Assembly (NCBI RefSeq): GCF_020215665.1 | Contig: NZ_CP084061.1 | Coordinates: forward strand, 1,736,001-1,800,000 | From: Blautia parvula | Lineage (GTDB): Bacteria > Bacillota > Clostridia > Lachnospirales > Lachnospiraceae | Direction: 5' to 3' | Length of the DNA stretch: 64,000 nt | Shown: one piece after another, positions 35,403-42,554 of the stretch | Layout of the letters: the number at the start of each line of letters is the position of its first letter | Numbering within the stretch: position 1 is the first letter of the stretch | Notes under the pieces: generated by a model | The model's database searches: none | Told to the model about the DNA's origin: nothing | Seen by the model: only the letters and a program-made list of their open reading frames with translations | Made by a program: the position numbers and the translations under genes

Positions 35403-36962
35403 ATGAAAATCAATCTGGATATCATCGCAGAAGAATTATCTGCCTTCTCCCCCAGACGGGCAGGCAGGAAAAAATCAGATACTACAGCGCCAAACCTGCA
35501 GGGTGTCGGCCTGTACCATTCCCAATCCTCCCTGTCGCCGGAAATCTGTTATGCCGTGGATGCAGACAGTATTTCGGATTCTTTTATCTGCCCTTTTGGC
35601 ATCACACTGACTGTCATGGGAAATACAGCCGGGCTTTTGCCGGATACAGCGGACGCGGATATTCTGATACTGGATCGAGGGGATGCACAGTGCACATTCA
35701 GCGACATGTTCAATGCGCTTAATTCCGTTTTCCTAAAATACCAGGCGATTGACACGCGGCTCAGTTCTGCTGTCATGAAAAACGCCCCTCTGCAGGAAAT
35801 ACTGAAAATCGGTGAGGCCCTCTTCGGAAACCCTCTCATTCTTTTCGATAAAAATTACTGCATTTTAGGGGAAGCGGATTCCCGCCTGGAGAAACTGGAG
35901 CTGGTGTGTGACAAATGGTCGGATTCCAAAATGCTCTCCATTGATACAGTCAATGCCATCAAGACTTCACCGGAATACCGCAGGGCTTCTGAATCCTCTG
36001 ATATTTGTTTTGTATCGGAGGAATATTTTGCATACAATACGCTTTTTGCCCCTGTGGAGGGAAGCGGCTCCCCTTTGACCCTGGCTGTTATGGAGACAAA
36101 CTGCCCTCTCACCCGGGTACACCGGCAGCTTGCCCTGTACTTTTCCGGTATTCTGCGGCTTGCCCTGGGAAGAAATCATTTAAGCTCCGGACATTCTCTG
36201 CGGTTTGAGGATTTTCTGAAAGAGCTTCTGTACGACACGCAGATTGAACAGGCCGTGATAGACCGCTATCTGCTGGCTATGAATTGGAAAAATGGGGACA
36301 ATTACCTGCTGGTTACCTTTCAGACTAATCGTTTCGACAAGATTAATTCTATATACAATAACATCTGCGGAAACATCGAAAAACAGATACCTGAGAGTTT
36401 TGCCTTTTATTTTGAAGACAATCTTCTCACTGTTATCAATCTGGACCAGGCCCGCCTGACCAAGACGGATGCTGTCCATATGCTCTCTATTTTCCTGAGG
36501 GAAGGATTATTTCACGCCGGCATCAGTTATATTTTCTTTGATTTCAGCACTTTTTCCAGCTATTATAAACAGGCTCTAGGAGCTCTTGAGATGGGAGAAA
36601 AATATAGTCCTCATGAGTGGTGCTATGATTTTGAGGACTATGTGCTGCACTATTTTATGCACTACGGCACTAGCCGGATCGACGGAAGACATCTGTGCCA
36701 TCCCGGTGTAGTGCAGCTTTATATATATGATTCTAAGAATAACACAAATCTTCTGGAAACATTGAGGGCTTATCTGGACTGCGGAGGAAATGCGGTTCTG
36801 ACCGCGCAGAAACTCTATATCCACAGGAACACCCTGTACCAGAGACTGAAAAAAATAAACGGCATCATCCATACTAATCTGGATAATGCCAATGTCAGGC
36901 TGTTTATTATGATGTCCTATACATTTGTAGACCTGCTGGGGCTGACCCCTGTGGAATCTTAA
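35403..36962 (+). CDS. PucR/CdaR-type transcriptional regulator
   Basis: This 519-residue regulator starts at ATG 35403 (AAAGGAG upstream). The N-terminal 270 residues form a sensor-like region (PDTADADILILDRGDAQ; a GAF-like segment around IGEALFGNPLILFDKNYCILGEADSRLEK). The C-terminal PucR helix-turn-helix domain is clear: LLETLRAYLDCGGNAVLTAQKLYIHRNTLYQRLKKING. This family activates catabolic genes in response to small molecules. Being divergent from the URO-D-family methyltransferase, it is the likely regulator of that gene. Confidence 0.88.
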   Translation: MKINLDIIAEELSAFSPRRAGRKKSDTTAPNLQGVGLYHSQSSLSPEICYAVDADSISDSFICPFGITLTVMGNTAGLLPDTADADILILDRGDAQCTFSDMFNALNSVFLKYQAIDTRLSSAVMKNAPLQEILKIGEALFGNPLILFDKNYCILGEADSRLEKLELVCDKWSDSKMLSIDTVNAIKTSPEYRRASESSDICFVSEEYFAYNTLFAPVEGSGSPLTLAVMETNCPLTRVHRQLALYFSGILRLALGRNHLSSGHSLRFEDFLKELLYDTQIEQAVIDRYLLAMNWKNGDNYLLVTFQTNRFDKINSIYNNICGNIEKQIPESFAFYFEDNLLTVINLDQARLTKTDAVHMLSIFLREGLFHAGISYIFFDFSTFSSYYKQALGALEMGEKYSPHEWCYDFEDYVLHYFMHYGTSRIDGRHLCHPGVVQLYIYDSKNNTNLLETLRAYLDCGGNAVLTAQKLYIHRNTLYQRLKKINGIIHTNLDNANVRLFIMMSYTFVDLLGLTPVES

Positions 36963-36985
36963 GGCATACCCCAAAGCACATTCCG

Positions 36986-37573
36986 TCATTCATGCCTGCG
37001 GCAGGCACGCTTTGCGCGGCAAGGGATACTCTCCCAATCGCTTTTCAGCATGCGGTATTCCATACGTGTTTTCATTTTACCGTCATGCCATTCGTAGTCC
37101 ACATGCTCTGCCTCCCTGATCATGCCGCATTTCTGCATAACACGCTCGGAGCCTCTGTTTTCCTTGAGGCATCCGGTGGTGATGCGGTATACGCCGCCCT
37201 TTGAAAAAGCAAAGTCCATCACCTTTTCCAGCGCTTCTGTCACATAATCGCAGCCCCAGAATTTCGGATATGTAAAATACCCCAGGTGCACCAGCTTTCC
37301 CACAGGTGTTGTATCCATGACCGTATATCCGATACTGCCGATTTGTTCTTTTGTATCCTTTTTCTGCATGTGCAGAAAATATCTGCACCTGTCTTTCCCC
37401 CGGATATCCTGCAGAATATCCGCAAAATACTTCTCCGATTCCTCCCTGGAATGGTGCTGGATATCCTGAAGATAATACATCACCTCATCGTCTGCCATAA
37501 GTCTGCTGTACTCTTCTGCATCATCCTTTGTATAATCCCGTAAAATAAGGCGTTCTGTTTCTAAGTATATCAA
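36986..37573 (-). CDS. GNAT acetyltransferase, RimJ/RimL type
   Basis: This 195-residue acetyltransferase has the RimJ/RimL-like start MIYLETERLILRDYTKDDAEEY, the LGYFTYPKFWGCDYVTEALEKVMDFAF acetyl-CoA region and CLKENRGSERVMQKCGMIREAE near the end. The C terminus is basic (CRAKRACRRHE). It is convergent with the PucR-type gene, with 23 bases between stops. Such proteins acetylate protein N termini or small amines; no further assignment is possible. Confidence 0.85.
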   Translation of the reverse strand: MIYLETERLILRDYTKDDAEEYSRLMADDEVMYYLQDIQHHSREESEKYFADILQDIRGKDRCRYFLHMQKKDTKEQIGSIGYTVMDTTPVGKLVHLGYFTYPKFWGCDYVTEALEKVMDFAFSKGGVYRITTGCLKENRGSERVMQKCGMIREAEHVDYEWHDGKMKTRMEYRMLKSDWESIPCRAKRACRRHE

Positions 37574-37585
37574 TGCATGTTCCTC

Positions 37586-39175
37586 CTATATGACCACTTC
37601 GGTGATTATCTTTCCGGCTTCGTTGATTTTTTTAATTCCGGTCTTCTTTTCCTTTGCTTTATTAAAACAGAAACTGACCAGCCATCCTTTATTTTGCTCA
37701 TAGCTGTCCAGATAATCACAGAGCTGCTTTCGACCTTTTACCTGGTATTCTTCACCATGCCATATTTTCAGTTCAATGATATATTGTTTTCCATGGTAAT
37801 CTACAATGATATCTGTCCGCCGCTGGTCGCGTGTTCCGGCATCCACATAATAATGTCCTGTACCGTTAATGATTGGTTTTAAAAATGTAAGAAACAGAAA
37901 TCTGCCATCTTCCTCCAGGAATTCCCAATCTTTTTCTCCATAATAAGAAGTATAATGAGCCTGAAATCGTTCCAAAACTTTATCCATATCCAAATAGTGT
38001 CCTGAAATAAACTGGTTTCTTTCAACTACCGCAGCATCTGCCAGCCTGCTGTTCTTTGTTTCATTGAGATAAAATAAATCATACAGATACGTTTCAAAAA
38101 TACGGTTTGTTATGGCTACTTTATAGTCTTCTTCTTTCAAATATCCAAACATTGTGCCTATTTGAATTGTATTATCCGCAAGCGAAAACGGGTACGATTT
38201 TCCGCCCAAAAGTATATGATGGAGCATCTCATTTAAGTCAGGATACAAGTCAAGATTTTTGTTAATATCATCAAATAGTATACTCCGGCTCATCAGCATA
38301 TATTTAACAGCAGCTCTTACTCCTTCCGGGCACCACACAGAGGCTCTGTCACCAAAATCTTTATTTTTCCAGACTGATTCATCCAGCAATTTGCAGATTT
38401 GTGATACAAGGTATGGATATCCGGACGTATAGGCATATATTTCATTACTTAATTTGTCTATATCCATTCCATATTTATAATCTGCCTCATACTCTTCCAG
38501 CATTGTAGCTATTTCTTTCGGCGAAAAGGACATATCTACATCAAAACTTTCTGCAATATTCCATGGACTGTTATATCTATGCTCTGCATCCGGCCTGATC
38601 TTCAATTTTAAATTTTTTATGTCGTAAACACCCGTAAGAATCACGTTATGAAAAAAATTCTCTTTTCCCTTTTCTCTGTCCAGGTATTTGTCTCGAAGTA
38701 AACTGAGAAAAGAAAGAAATATCTGATTGCTTGAGCTTTTGTCAACTTCGTCAATCAAAAGGATGATTTCCTTATCTGAATCCGTACATAACCGGCTTAT
38801 CTTATCGCCGAGGTTCTGAAAAGTCAGCTCATCTTCTTCATAATGATTCCATTGTTCAATTACATTAGCATCTAAACTTTCATTTTCCAATTCTTTGGTG
38901 ACCAGCTGCACAAATCCTCTTACAAAATTTTCTCTGGAATCAAATAAATCATCTGCGCCTTCAAAACTGATACTGATAATCATGTACTGATCCTGCAAAT
39001 ATTTTTCTAACTGATACAGCGTTGTGGTTTTCCCGTATTGCCTGCCTCTGTTAATTGCAAAATAATACCCTGGTTCAATGTATTCTTCTACAATTTGTTT
39101 TACTTTTTGTGATATGTCTACCATATAATGTTTCTCTGGTATACAGATTCCGGTCACGTTATAACGCTTTCTCAT
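37586..39175 (-). CDS. AAA+ ATPase with C-terminal PD-(D/E)XK nuclease-like domain
   Basis: This 529-residue protein has Walker A GRQYGKTTTL (about 44-53), Walker B IILLIDEVDK (about 137-146), and a helical middle region. Near the C terminus RTDIIVDYHGKQYIIELKIWHGEEY matches the D...ExK core of a PD-(D/E)XK nuclease. This architecture (AAA-ATPase-like plus PDDEXK) is widespread in Bacteroidetes and gut Clostridia; its role is unknown, with defence or mobile-element functions suspected. It has a good ribosome site (AGGAG) and lies directly beside the CRISPR array. It is not a Cas protein that I recognise. Confidence 0.82.
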   Translation of the reverse strand: MRKRYNVTGICIPEKHYMVDISQKVKQIVEEYIEPGYYFAINRGRQYGKTTTLYQLEKYLQDQYMIISISFEGADDLFDSRENFVRGFVQLVTKELENESLDANVIEQWNHYEEDELTFQNLGDKISRLCTDSDKEIILLIDEVDKSSSNQIFLSFLSLLRDKYLDREKGKENFFHNVILTGVYDIKNLKLKIRPDAEHRYNSPWNIAESFDVDMSFSPKEIATMLEEYEADYKYGMDIDKLSNEIYAYTSGYPYLVSQICKLLDESVWKNKDFGDRASVWCPEGVRAAVKYMLMSRSILFDDINKNLDLYPDLNEMLHHILLGGKSYPFSLADNTIQIGTMFGYLKEEDYKVAITNRIFETYLYDLFYLNETKNSRLADAAVVERNQFISGHYLDMDKVLERFQAHYTSYYGEKDWEFLEEDGRFLFLTFLKPIINGTGHYYVDAGTRDQRRTDIIVDYHGKQYIIELKIWHGEEYQVKGRKQLCDYLDSYEQNKGWLVSFCFNKAKEKKTGIKKINEAGKIITEVVI

Positions 39176-39345
39176 GTAAATCTCCTGGGATGTATTATTG
39201 TTGGGGAATCATTTGCAAGATGATTTTTATGCATAAATGCGATAAAAATTTGAATTTGCAGTGCTGATTATTATCTTTATGTCTTTATTAAACGTAAATA
39301 TAAAATGTTGAATAAATGGTAGGTGATCTTGTTTTGATTCTAATT

Positions 39346-39363
39346 TAAGTGGACGTTAATTTC
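39346..39363 (+). repeat. Left 18-bp inverted repeat flanking the CRISPR locus
   Basis: TAAGTGGACGTTAATTTC matches the reverse complement of 40487-40504 at 17 of 18 positions. It lies 40 bases outside the most decayed CRISPR repeat. Confidence 0.7.
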
Positions 39364-39402
39364 AAGGTACGAATTTTGTCCGGTGTATTTAGTGTTAATA
39401 CT

Positions 39403-40353
39403 ATTGTGACTGTCTTCGGTGTGAAGCTAAAGACAATACCCAAAACTGTGGTTGTATTCCTACAAGCATTTCTATCTGCTTCGGCTCGAAGCCGGAGACT
39501 TAATTGTCCAAGAGTAGAAGCAGATGTTGCATATTTCAATTCACTCCAGCGCGAAGCCGGAGACTATACATGCACAAGCAGAGGGGACAACAGCTTTATT
39601 TCAATCCACTCCAGCGCGATGCCGGAGACAAATATTGCATTTAAACTGAACCGGATTTATCAGATTTCAATCCACTCCAGCGCGATGCCGGAGACCAGAC
39701 TGAAATATAAAACCTGTCTCATACGTTGTATTTCAATCCACTCCAGCGCGATGCCGGAGACTTCGTTCATCGCTTTTCTCCTGTCATCTATATAATTTCA
39801 ATCCACTCCAGCGCGAAGCCGGAGACCCCCCATAGAAACAGATTTACCGCCTGAACTTATTATTTCAATCCACTCCAGCGCGAAGCCGGAGACTGAGTGA
39901 GTAATGTATCACTCTAACACAGTATTTATTTCAATCCACTCCAGCGCGAAGCCGGAGACATCCGTAGACCTCCTCGGTCCCCTTATCATTGTTATTTCAA
40001 TCCACTCCAGCGCGAAGCCGGAGACTCACAGGTTGCGTCCGCAAGGGAGCCAGTGGAATATTTCAATCCACTCCAGCGCGAAGCCGGAGACTGGAAAAAG
40101 TGGAGGAGAAACCATGAATTTAATCATTTCAATCCACTCCAGCGCGAAGCCGGAGACGTTAGAAAGGAGCATTTTTTTGTATAATAGAGAATTTCAATCC
40201 ACTCCAGCGCGAAGCCGGAGACACCTGTATGATAATAAGGTTGTGGTAGATAGCTGATTTCAATCCACTCCAGCGCGAAGCCGGAGACTGGGAATCCGCC
40301 TTTTGCATACCAGTCCAGGTTATTTCAATCCACTCCAGCGCGAAGCCGGAGAC
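39403..40353 (-). CRISPR. CRISPR array, 15 repeats (2 strongly decayed), type I-C-like repeat, no cas genes in window
   Basis: The repeats are 32 bases. As read on the plus strand each begins ATTTCAATCCACTCC and ends GAAGCCGGAGAC; the reverse complement starts GTCTCCGGC and ends GTGGATTGAAAT, as in type I-C, so transcription is probably leftward. Repeats start at 40322, 40257, 40191, 40126, 40060, 39994, 39928, 39862 and 39795 (identical); 39730, 39664 and 39598 (one A-to-T change); 39533 (one C-to-T change); 39468 (6 mismatches); and 39403 (18 of 32 matching). Spacers are 33-35 bases. The decay at the left marks the old end, so the leader is at the right. No cas1-cas8 gene is found in the 64 kb. 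Confidence 0.95.
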
Positions 40354-40486
40354 GGCAATTATTACCAATTTCCATCTATATTCTACACATTTCCTTATAC
40401 AAATCAACTAATGTTTTATATTCTCCACCCCATTCCTCCACCAATCCCCCTATCACAATGCGCTTTTTCCAGTGCGAATCCCCTAA
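40354..40486 (-). promoter_or_regulatory. CRISPR leader with possible promoter
   Basis: This purine-rich (minus strand), AT-rich stretch directly abuts the newest repeat. On the minus strand TTGATT (40402-40407) and TAGAAT (40380-40385) are 16 bases apart, about 27 bases before the first repeat, so transcription into the array is plausible. Confidence 0.55.
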
Positions 40487-40504
40487 GAAATTAATGTCCA
40501 CTTA
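40487..40504 (-). repeat. Right 18-bp inverted repeat flanking the CRISPR locus
   Basis: GAAATTAATGTCCACTTA is the partner of 39346-39363 (17 of 18). It lies just outside the leader. The unit between the outer ends is 1159 bp. Confidence 0.7.
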
Positions 40505-40576
40505 CGTTTCGCACCACCAAAGCACTATATCATTATAACACACCTAATCCAAATATTCCAGAAAAGCATCTTCGCC

Positions 40577-41098
40577 TCAAAAATATTTCTCATATTCCCC
40601 ATCCGGGAATTTACCTTCCAGTCCCAGGACTCTGGGCCAAAGACCTGTCTCTGCTGTTATAACGCCCATAATCATTCCCATATGCGTATGCAGATGCCTG
40701 TGCTGCGCCAGTATAAGTGTAAATCTTTTATACTTACACCCTTCCGGTTTCAAAAGCAGCATATCATCCTCCAGATTTTCCGTATAATTCTTAATTTTCT
40801 TCTCAATCTCCAGAAAATACGCCTCCAAAGTCTCACGGGAAAGCAATTTATTCGTAACCACATCCAGATTATTCAAATCTTTCTCATGAAACCAGGGGTT
40901 TGCATACCCCGGGTCATCTGGATTTATAAACCACAAATCCAGGGAGTGCAGCATATGGTACACATGTTTCCACAAAGGCATTCCGCAGTATTCCTTTTCC
41001 CACATCGCATCCGGAATGCAGGTAACTACATTTTCCACTTCCCACAATGCCCTGTTTGTCTGTTCTTTGATAATATCTGAATATTTTTCCTGAACCAT
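40577..41098 (-). CDS. DinB-like four-helix-bundle protein
   Basis: This 173-residue protein has the DinB/YfiT layout: one His in LWKHVYHMLHSLDLWF (about 43-58) and a C-terminal LAQHRHLHTHMGMIMG, which together make a three-His metal site. DinB-family proteins include bacillithiol or mycothiol transferases and hydrolases of unknown substrate. It is followed by a truncated TIM-barrel gene fragment in the same direction, and the ATG lies about 25 bases after it. Function not assigned. Confidence 0.78.
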   Translation of the reverse strand: MVQEKYSDIIKEQTNRALWEVENVVTCIPDAMWEKEYCGMPLWKHVYHMLHSLDLWFINPDDPGYANPWFHEKDLNNLDVVTNKLLSRETLEAYFLEIEKKIKNYTENLEDDMLLLKPEGCKYKRFTLILAQHRHLHTHMGMIMGVITAETGLWPRVLGLEGKFPDGEYEKYF

Positions 41099-41123
41099 TG
41101 CTGGCGATTCCCCTTCCGCTCAT

Positions 41124-41408
41124 TTACCTCTCCATCATACCATTTTCCTGCAGCCATACCACAGACTCTCTGAGTGCCTGAACAGTCTTTGTCTCCAGCA
41201 CACATCTGCAGTTTCTTTTGCCGGCAATCTCAAATTTCTCTTTCAGGTCAATTTCTCCTGTCCCCAAAGCCAGATGATTCTTATTTCCGGCCGCATCATG
41301 CATATGAAAATGTACCAATTTCTTCTCATGCTCCAAAATAAAGCTCTCAAACTCTTTGGAATCCACATGGGAATGCCCTACATCCCAGGTCAGGAAAAAT
41401 ACCCTATT
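41124..41408 (-). pseudogene. 3' fragment of a sugar phosphate isomerase/epimerase (xylose isomerase-like TIM barrel)
   Basis: About 94 codons are readable, from just inside an in-frame TAA (41409-41411) to the stop at 41124. The text FFLTWDVGHSHVDSKEFE, LVHFHMHDAAGNKNHLALGTGEIDL and CVLETKTVQALRESVVWL matches the last third of AP-endonuclease-2-type TIM-barrel proteins (normally 250-290 residues). The N-terminal two thirds are missing, and the fragment runs straight into the end of the neighbouring GNAT remnant. A GTG at 41366 could start an 80-residue product, but it would not fold as a barrel. Confidence 0.75.
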
Positions 41409-41906
41409 TTAGGTACAGCCTCCGCACCAACTCATCATACCCCGAACTCCCATCCAGTATATTTTTATATGTACTGATCCAACAAGGCTTCAATCCCGCC
41501 CGGAATGCTGTTGCCTGGGATGCTGCATTTGAGGAAGCGACGCAGTAAATAGGCAGAATATCCCTCTCCAGAATATCATGCATCAAATGATTCACCAGCA
41601 CTGATGCCAGTCCACCCTTACGATACCTTTCCTTTACATCCACGCCGATCTCCCAAACCCTTCCGGATTCTATGGAGGCCCCGGCAAGCCCTGCAATCTC
41701 TCCATGTATTTCCGCATAAAACACTATATATGTATTTGTTCTTCCCTTCTCATCAAACAACAAGGAATTGTCAAATCCCTCTGTTCCCTGAAGCTCCCCA
41801 AGTTTCTCCCCTTCCAGCCCCCTGTAAGTGTACCCCGGCAGAAACTCTATTCTGTTGCTATGTTTTGCATCCGGTATGTAATAGATGGACTGCCCGTAAA
41901 GCAGGG
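41404..41906 (-). pseudogene. 5'-truncated GNAT acetyltransferase
   Basis: The frame is open from about 41906 with no good start codon: the codon before is TGA and it abuts the stop of the SRPBCC gene. It reads YYIPDAKHSNRIEFLPGYTYRG, then a complete acetyl-CoA-binding region (RVWEIGVDVKERYRKGGLASVLVNHLM; ASSNAASQATAFRAGLKP). An internal ATG at 41763 would give a 119-residue product that retains most of the GNAT core. Compared with related two-part GNATs the N-terminal portion is lost. It may still be translated. Confidence 0.65.
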
Positions 41907-41922
41907 GACACTTCTGTCACCT

Positions 41923-42321
41923 CTATACTCCCAGCTCTTTTTTCAAATCTTCCGCATACTTTTTCTGCTGCCTCTTCAGATACATCCCCGCTGCAAACTT
42001 CATAAACGGTTTCTTCAGCTCCACATCCTCAGTAAAATCTATCTCCGTGCCATTTCTGCTTTCACGGAGCAGGCCTGTCCAGTGGCCCTTCATGTTTTCA
42101 TTCTCCATGTCAAATTCATACCGGCAAAACGGTACCTTTTTTGTGATTGTAAATGTAGTGGGAAACCCGCTCTTTGTGTACTCCACAAAGGTCTTCCCAT
42201 CCCCCATCTCTTCTATCCTGTCCAAATCGCTGCGCCAGCCGTAATTCTTATTATCCGTGATCACCTTCCAGACCTGTTCCGCGCTGGCGGACAGTTGGAT
42301 CTTCATATTTGCTTTCGCCAT
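41923..42321 (-). CDS. SRPBCC (polyketide cyclase/START-like) family protein
   Basis: This 132-residue small hydrophobic-pocket protein reads MAKANMKIQLSASAEQVWKVITDNKNYGWRSDLDRIEEMGDGKTFVEYTKSGFPTTFTI, typical of SRPBCC proteins. I chose ATG 42321 because GGAGG lies 6 bases upstream; ATG 42333 overlaps that site. It borders two truncated genes and may be a survivor of a deletion-prone stretch. Ligand unknown. Confidence 0.82.
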   Translation of the reverse strand: MAKANMKIQLSASAEQVWKVITDNKNYGWRSDLDRIEEMGDGKTFVEYTKSGFPTTFTITKKVPFCRYEFDMENENMKGHWTGLLRESRNGTEIDFTEDVELKKPFMKFAAGMYLKRQQKKYAEDLKKELGV

Positions 42322-42400
42322 AACTGCCTCCATTTTTCCTTTTCTACCAGTCTACCCTGTACCCTCTTTCTTGTCAAACCGAAAACCCTTTCCTGCATCA

Positions 42401-42434
42401 AACAAAAAGAAGAAAGAGTCCGGTTTTCGGACTC
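42401..42434 (-). terminator. Second terminator downstream of the NhaC gene
   Basis: The stem GAGTCCG/CGGACTC (42416-42422, 42428-42434) is followed on the minus strand by TTTCTTCTTTTTG. Confidence 0.65.
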
Positions 42435-42491
42435 CCGCTCCTGAGCGCAGCCGCCTGCGGCTAAAAAGTTCACGGATTTTTCTAAGTATAA

Positions 42492-42536
42492 CAAAAGAAA
42501 AAGCGCCTGCCCCCCATCTTCGGGAAGGCAGACGCC
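42492..42536 (-). terminator. Terminator of the RidA-DcyD-NhaC operon
   Basis: GCGTCTGCC...CCC pairs with GGG...GGCAGGCGC on the minus strand (42503-42535), followed by TTTTTCTTTTG, 20 bases after the NhaC stop. Confidence 0.75.
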
Positions 42537-42554
42537 GCATTATTTCATGCAATA

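Noticed and set aside
37586-39175. The AAA+/nuclease protein as a Cas protein (Cas4 or Cas3-like)
   Set aside because: No Cas4 cysteine cluster, no HD domain and no helicase motifs are present; the Walker motifs are of AAA type and the nuclease core is of the unassigned PD-(D/E)XK group.
39338-39369. A sixteenth, further decayed CRISPR repeat left of 39403
   Set aside because: At the expected spacing the sequence matches the repeat no better than chance. The segment is instead part of the 18-bp inverted repeat.
39349-40257. Open frames within the CRISPR array containing repeated ISIHSSA.PET text
   Set aside because: They are translations of the 32-base repeats and spacers. No ribosome site precedes them.
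42435-42491. A small RNA between the two terminators downstream of the NhaC gene
   Set aside because: A TATACT-like box exists on the minus strand but no -35 at the right distance. Tandem terminators of one operon are the simpler reading.
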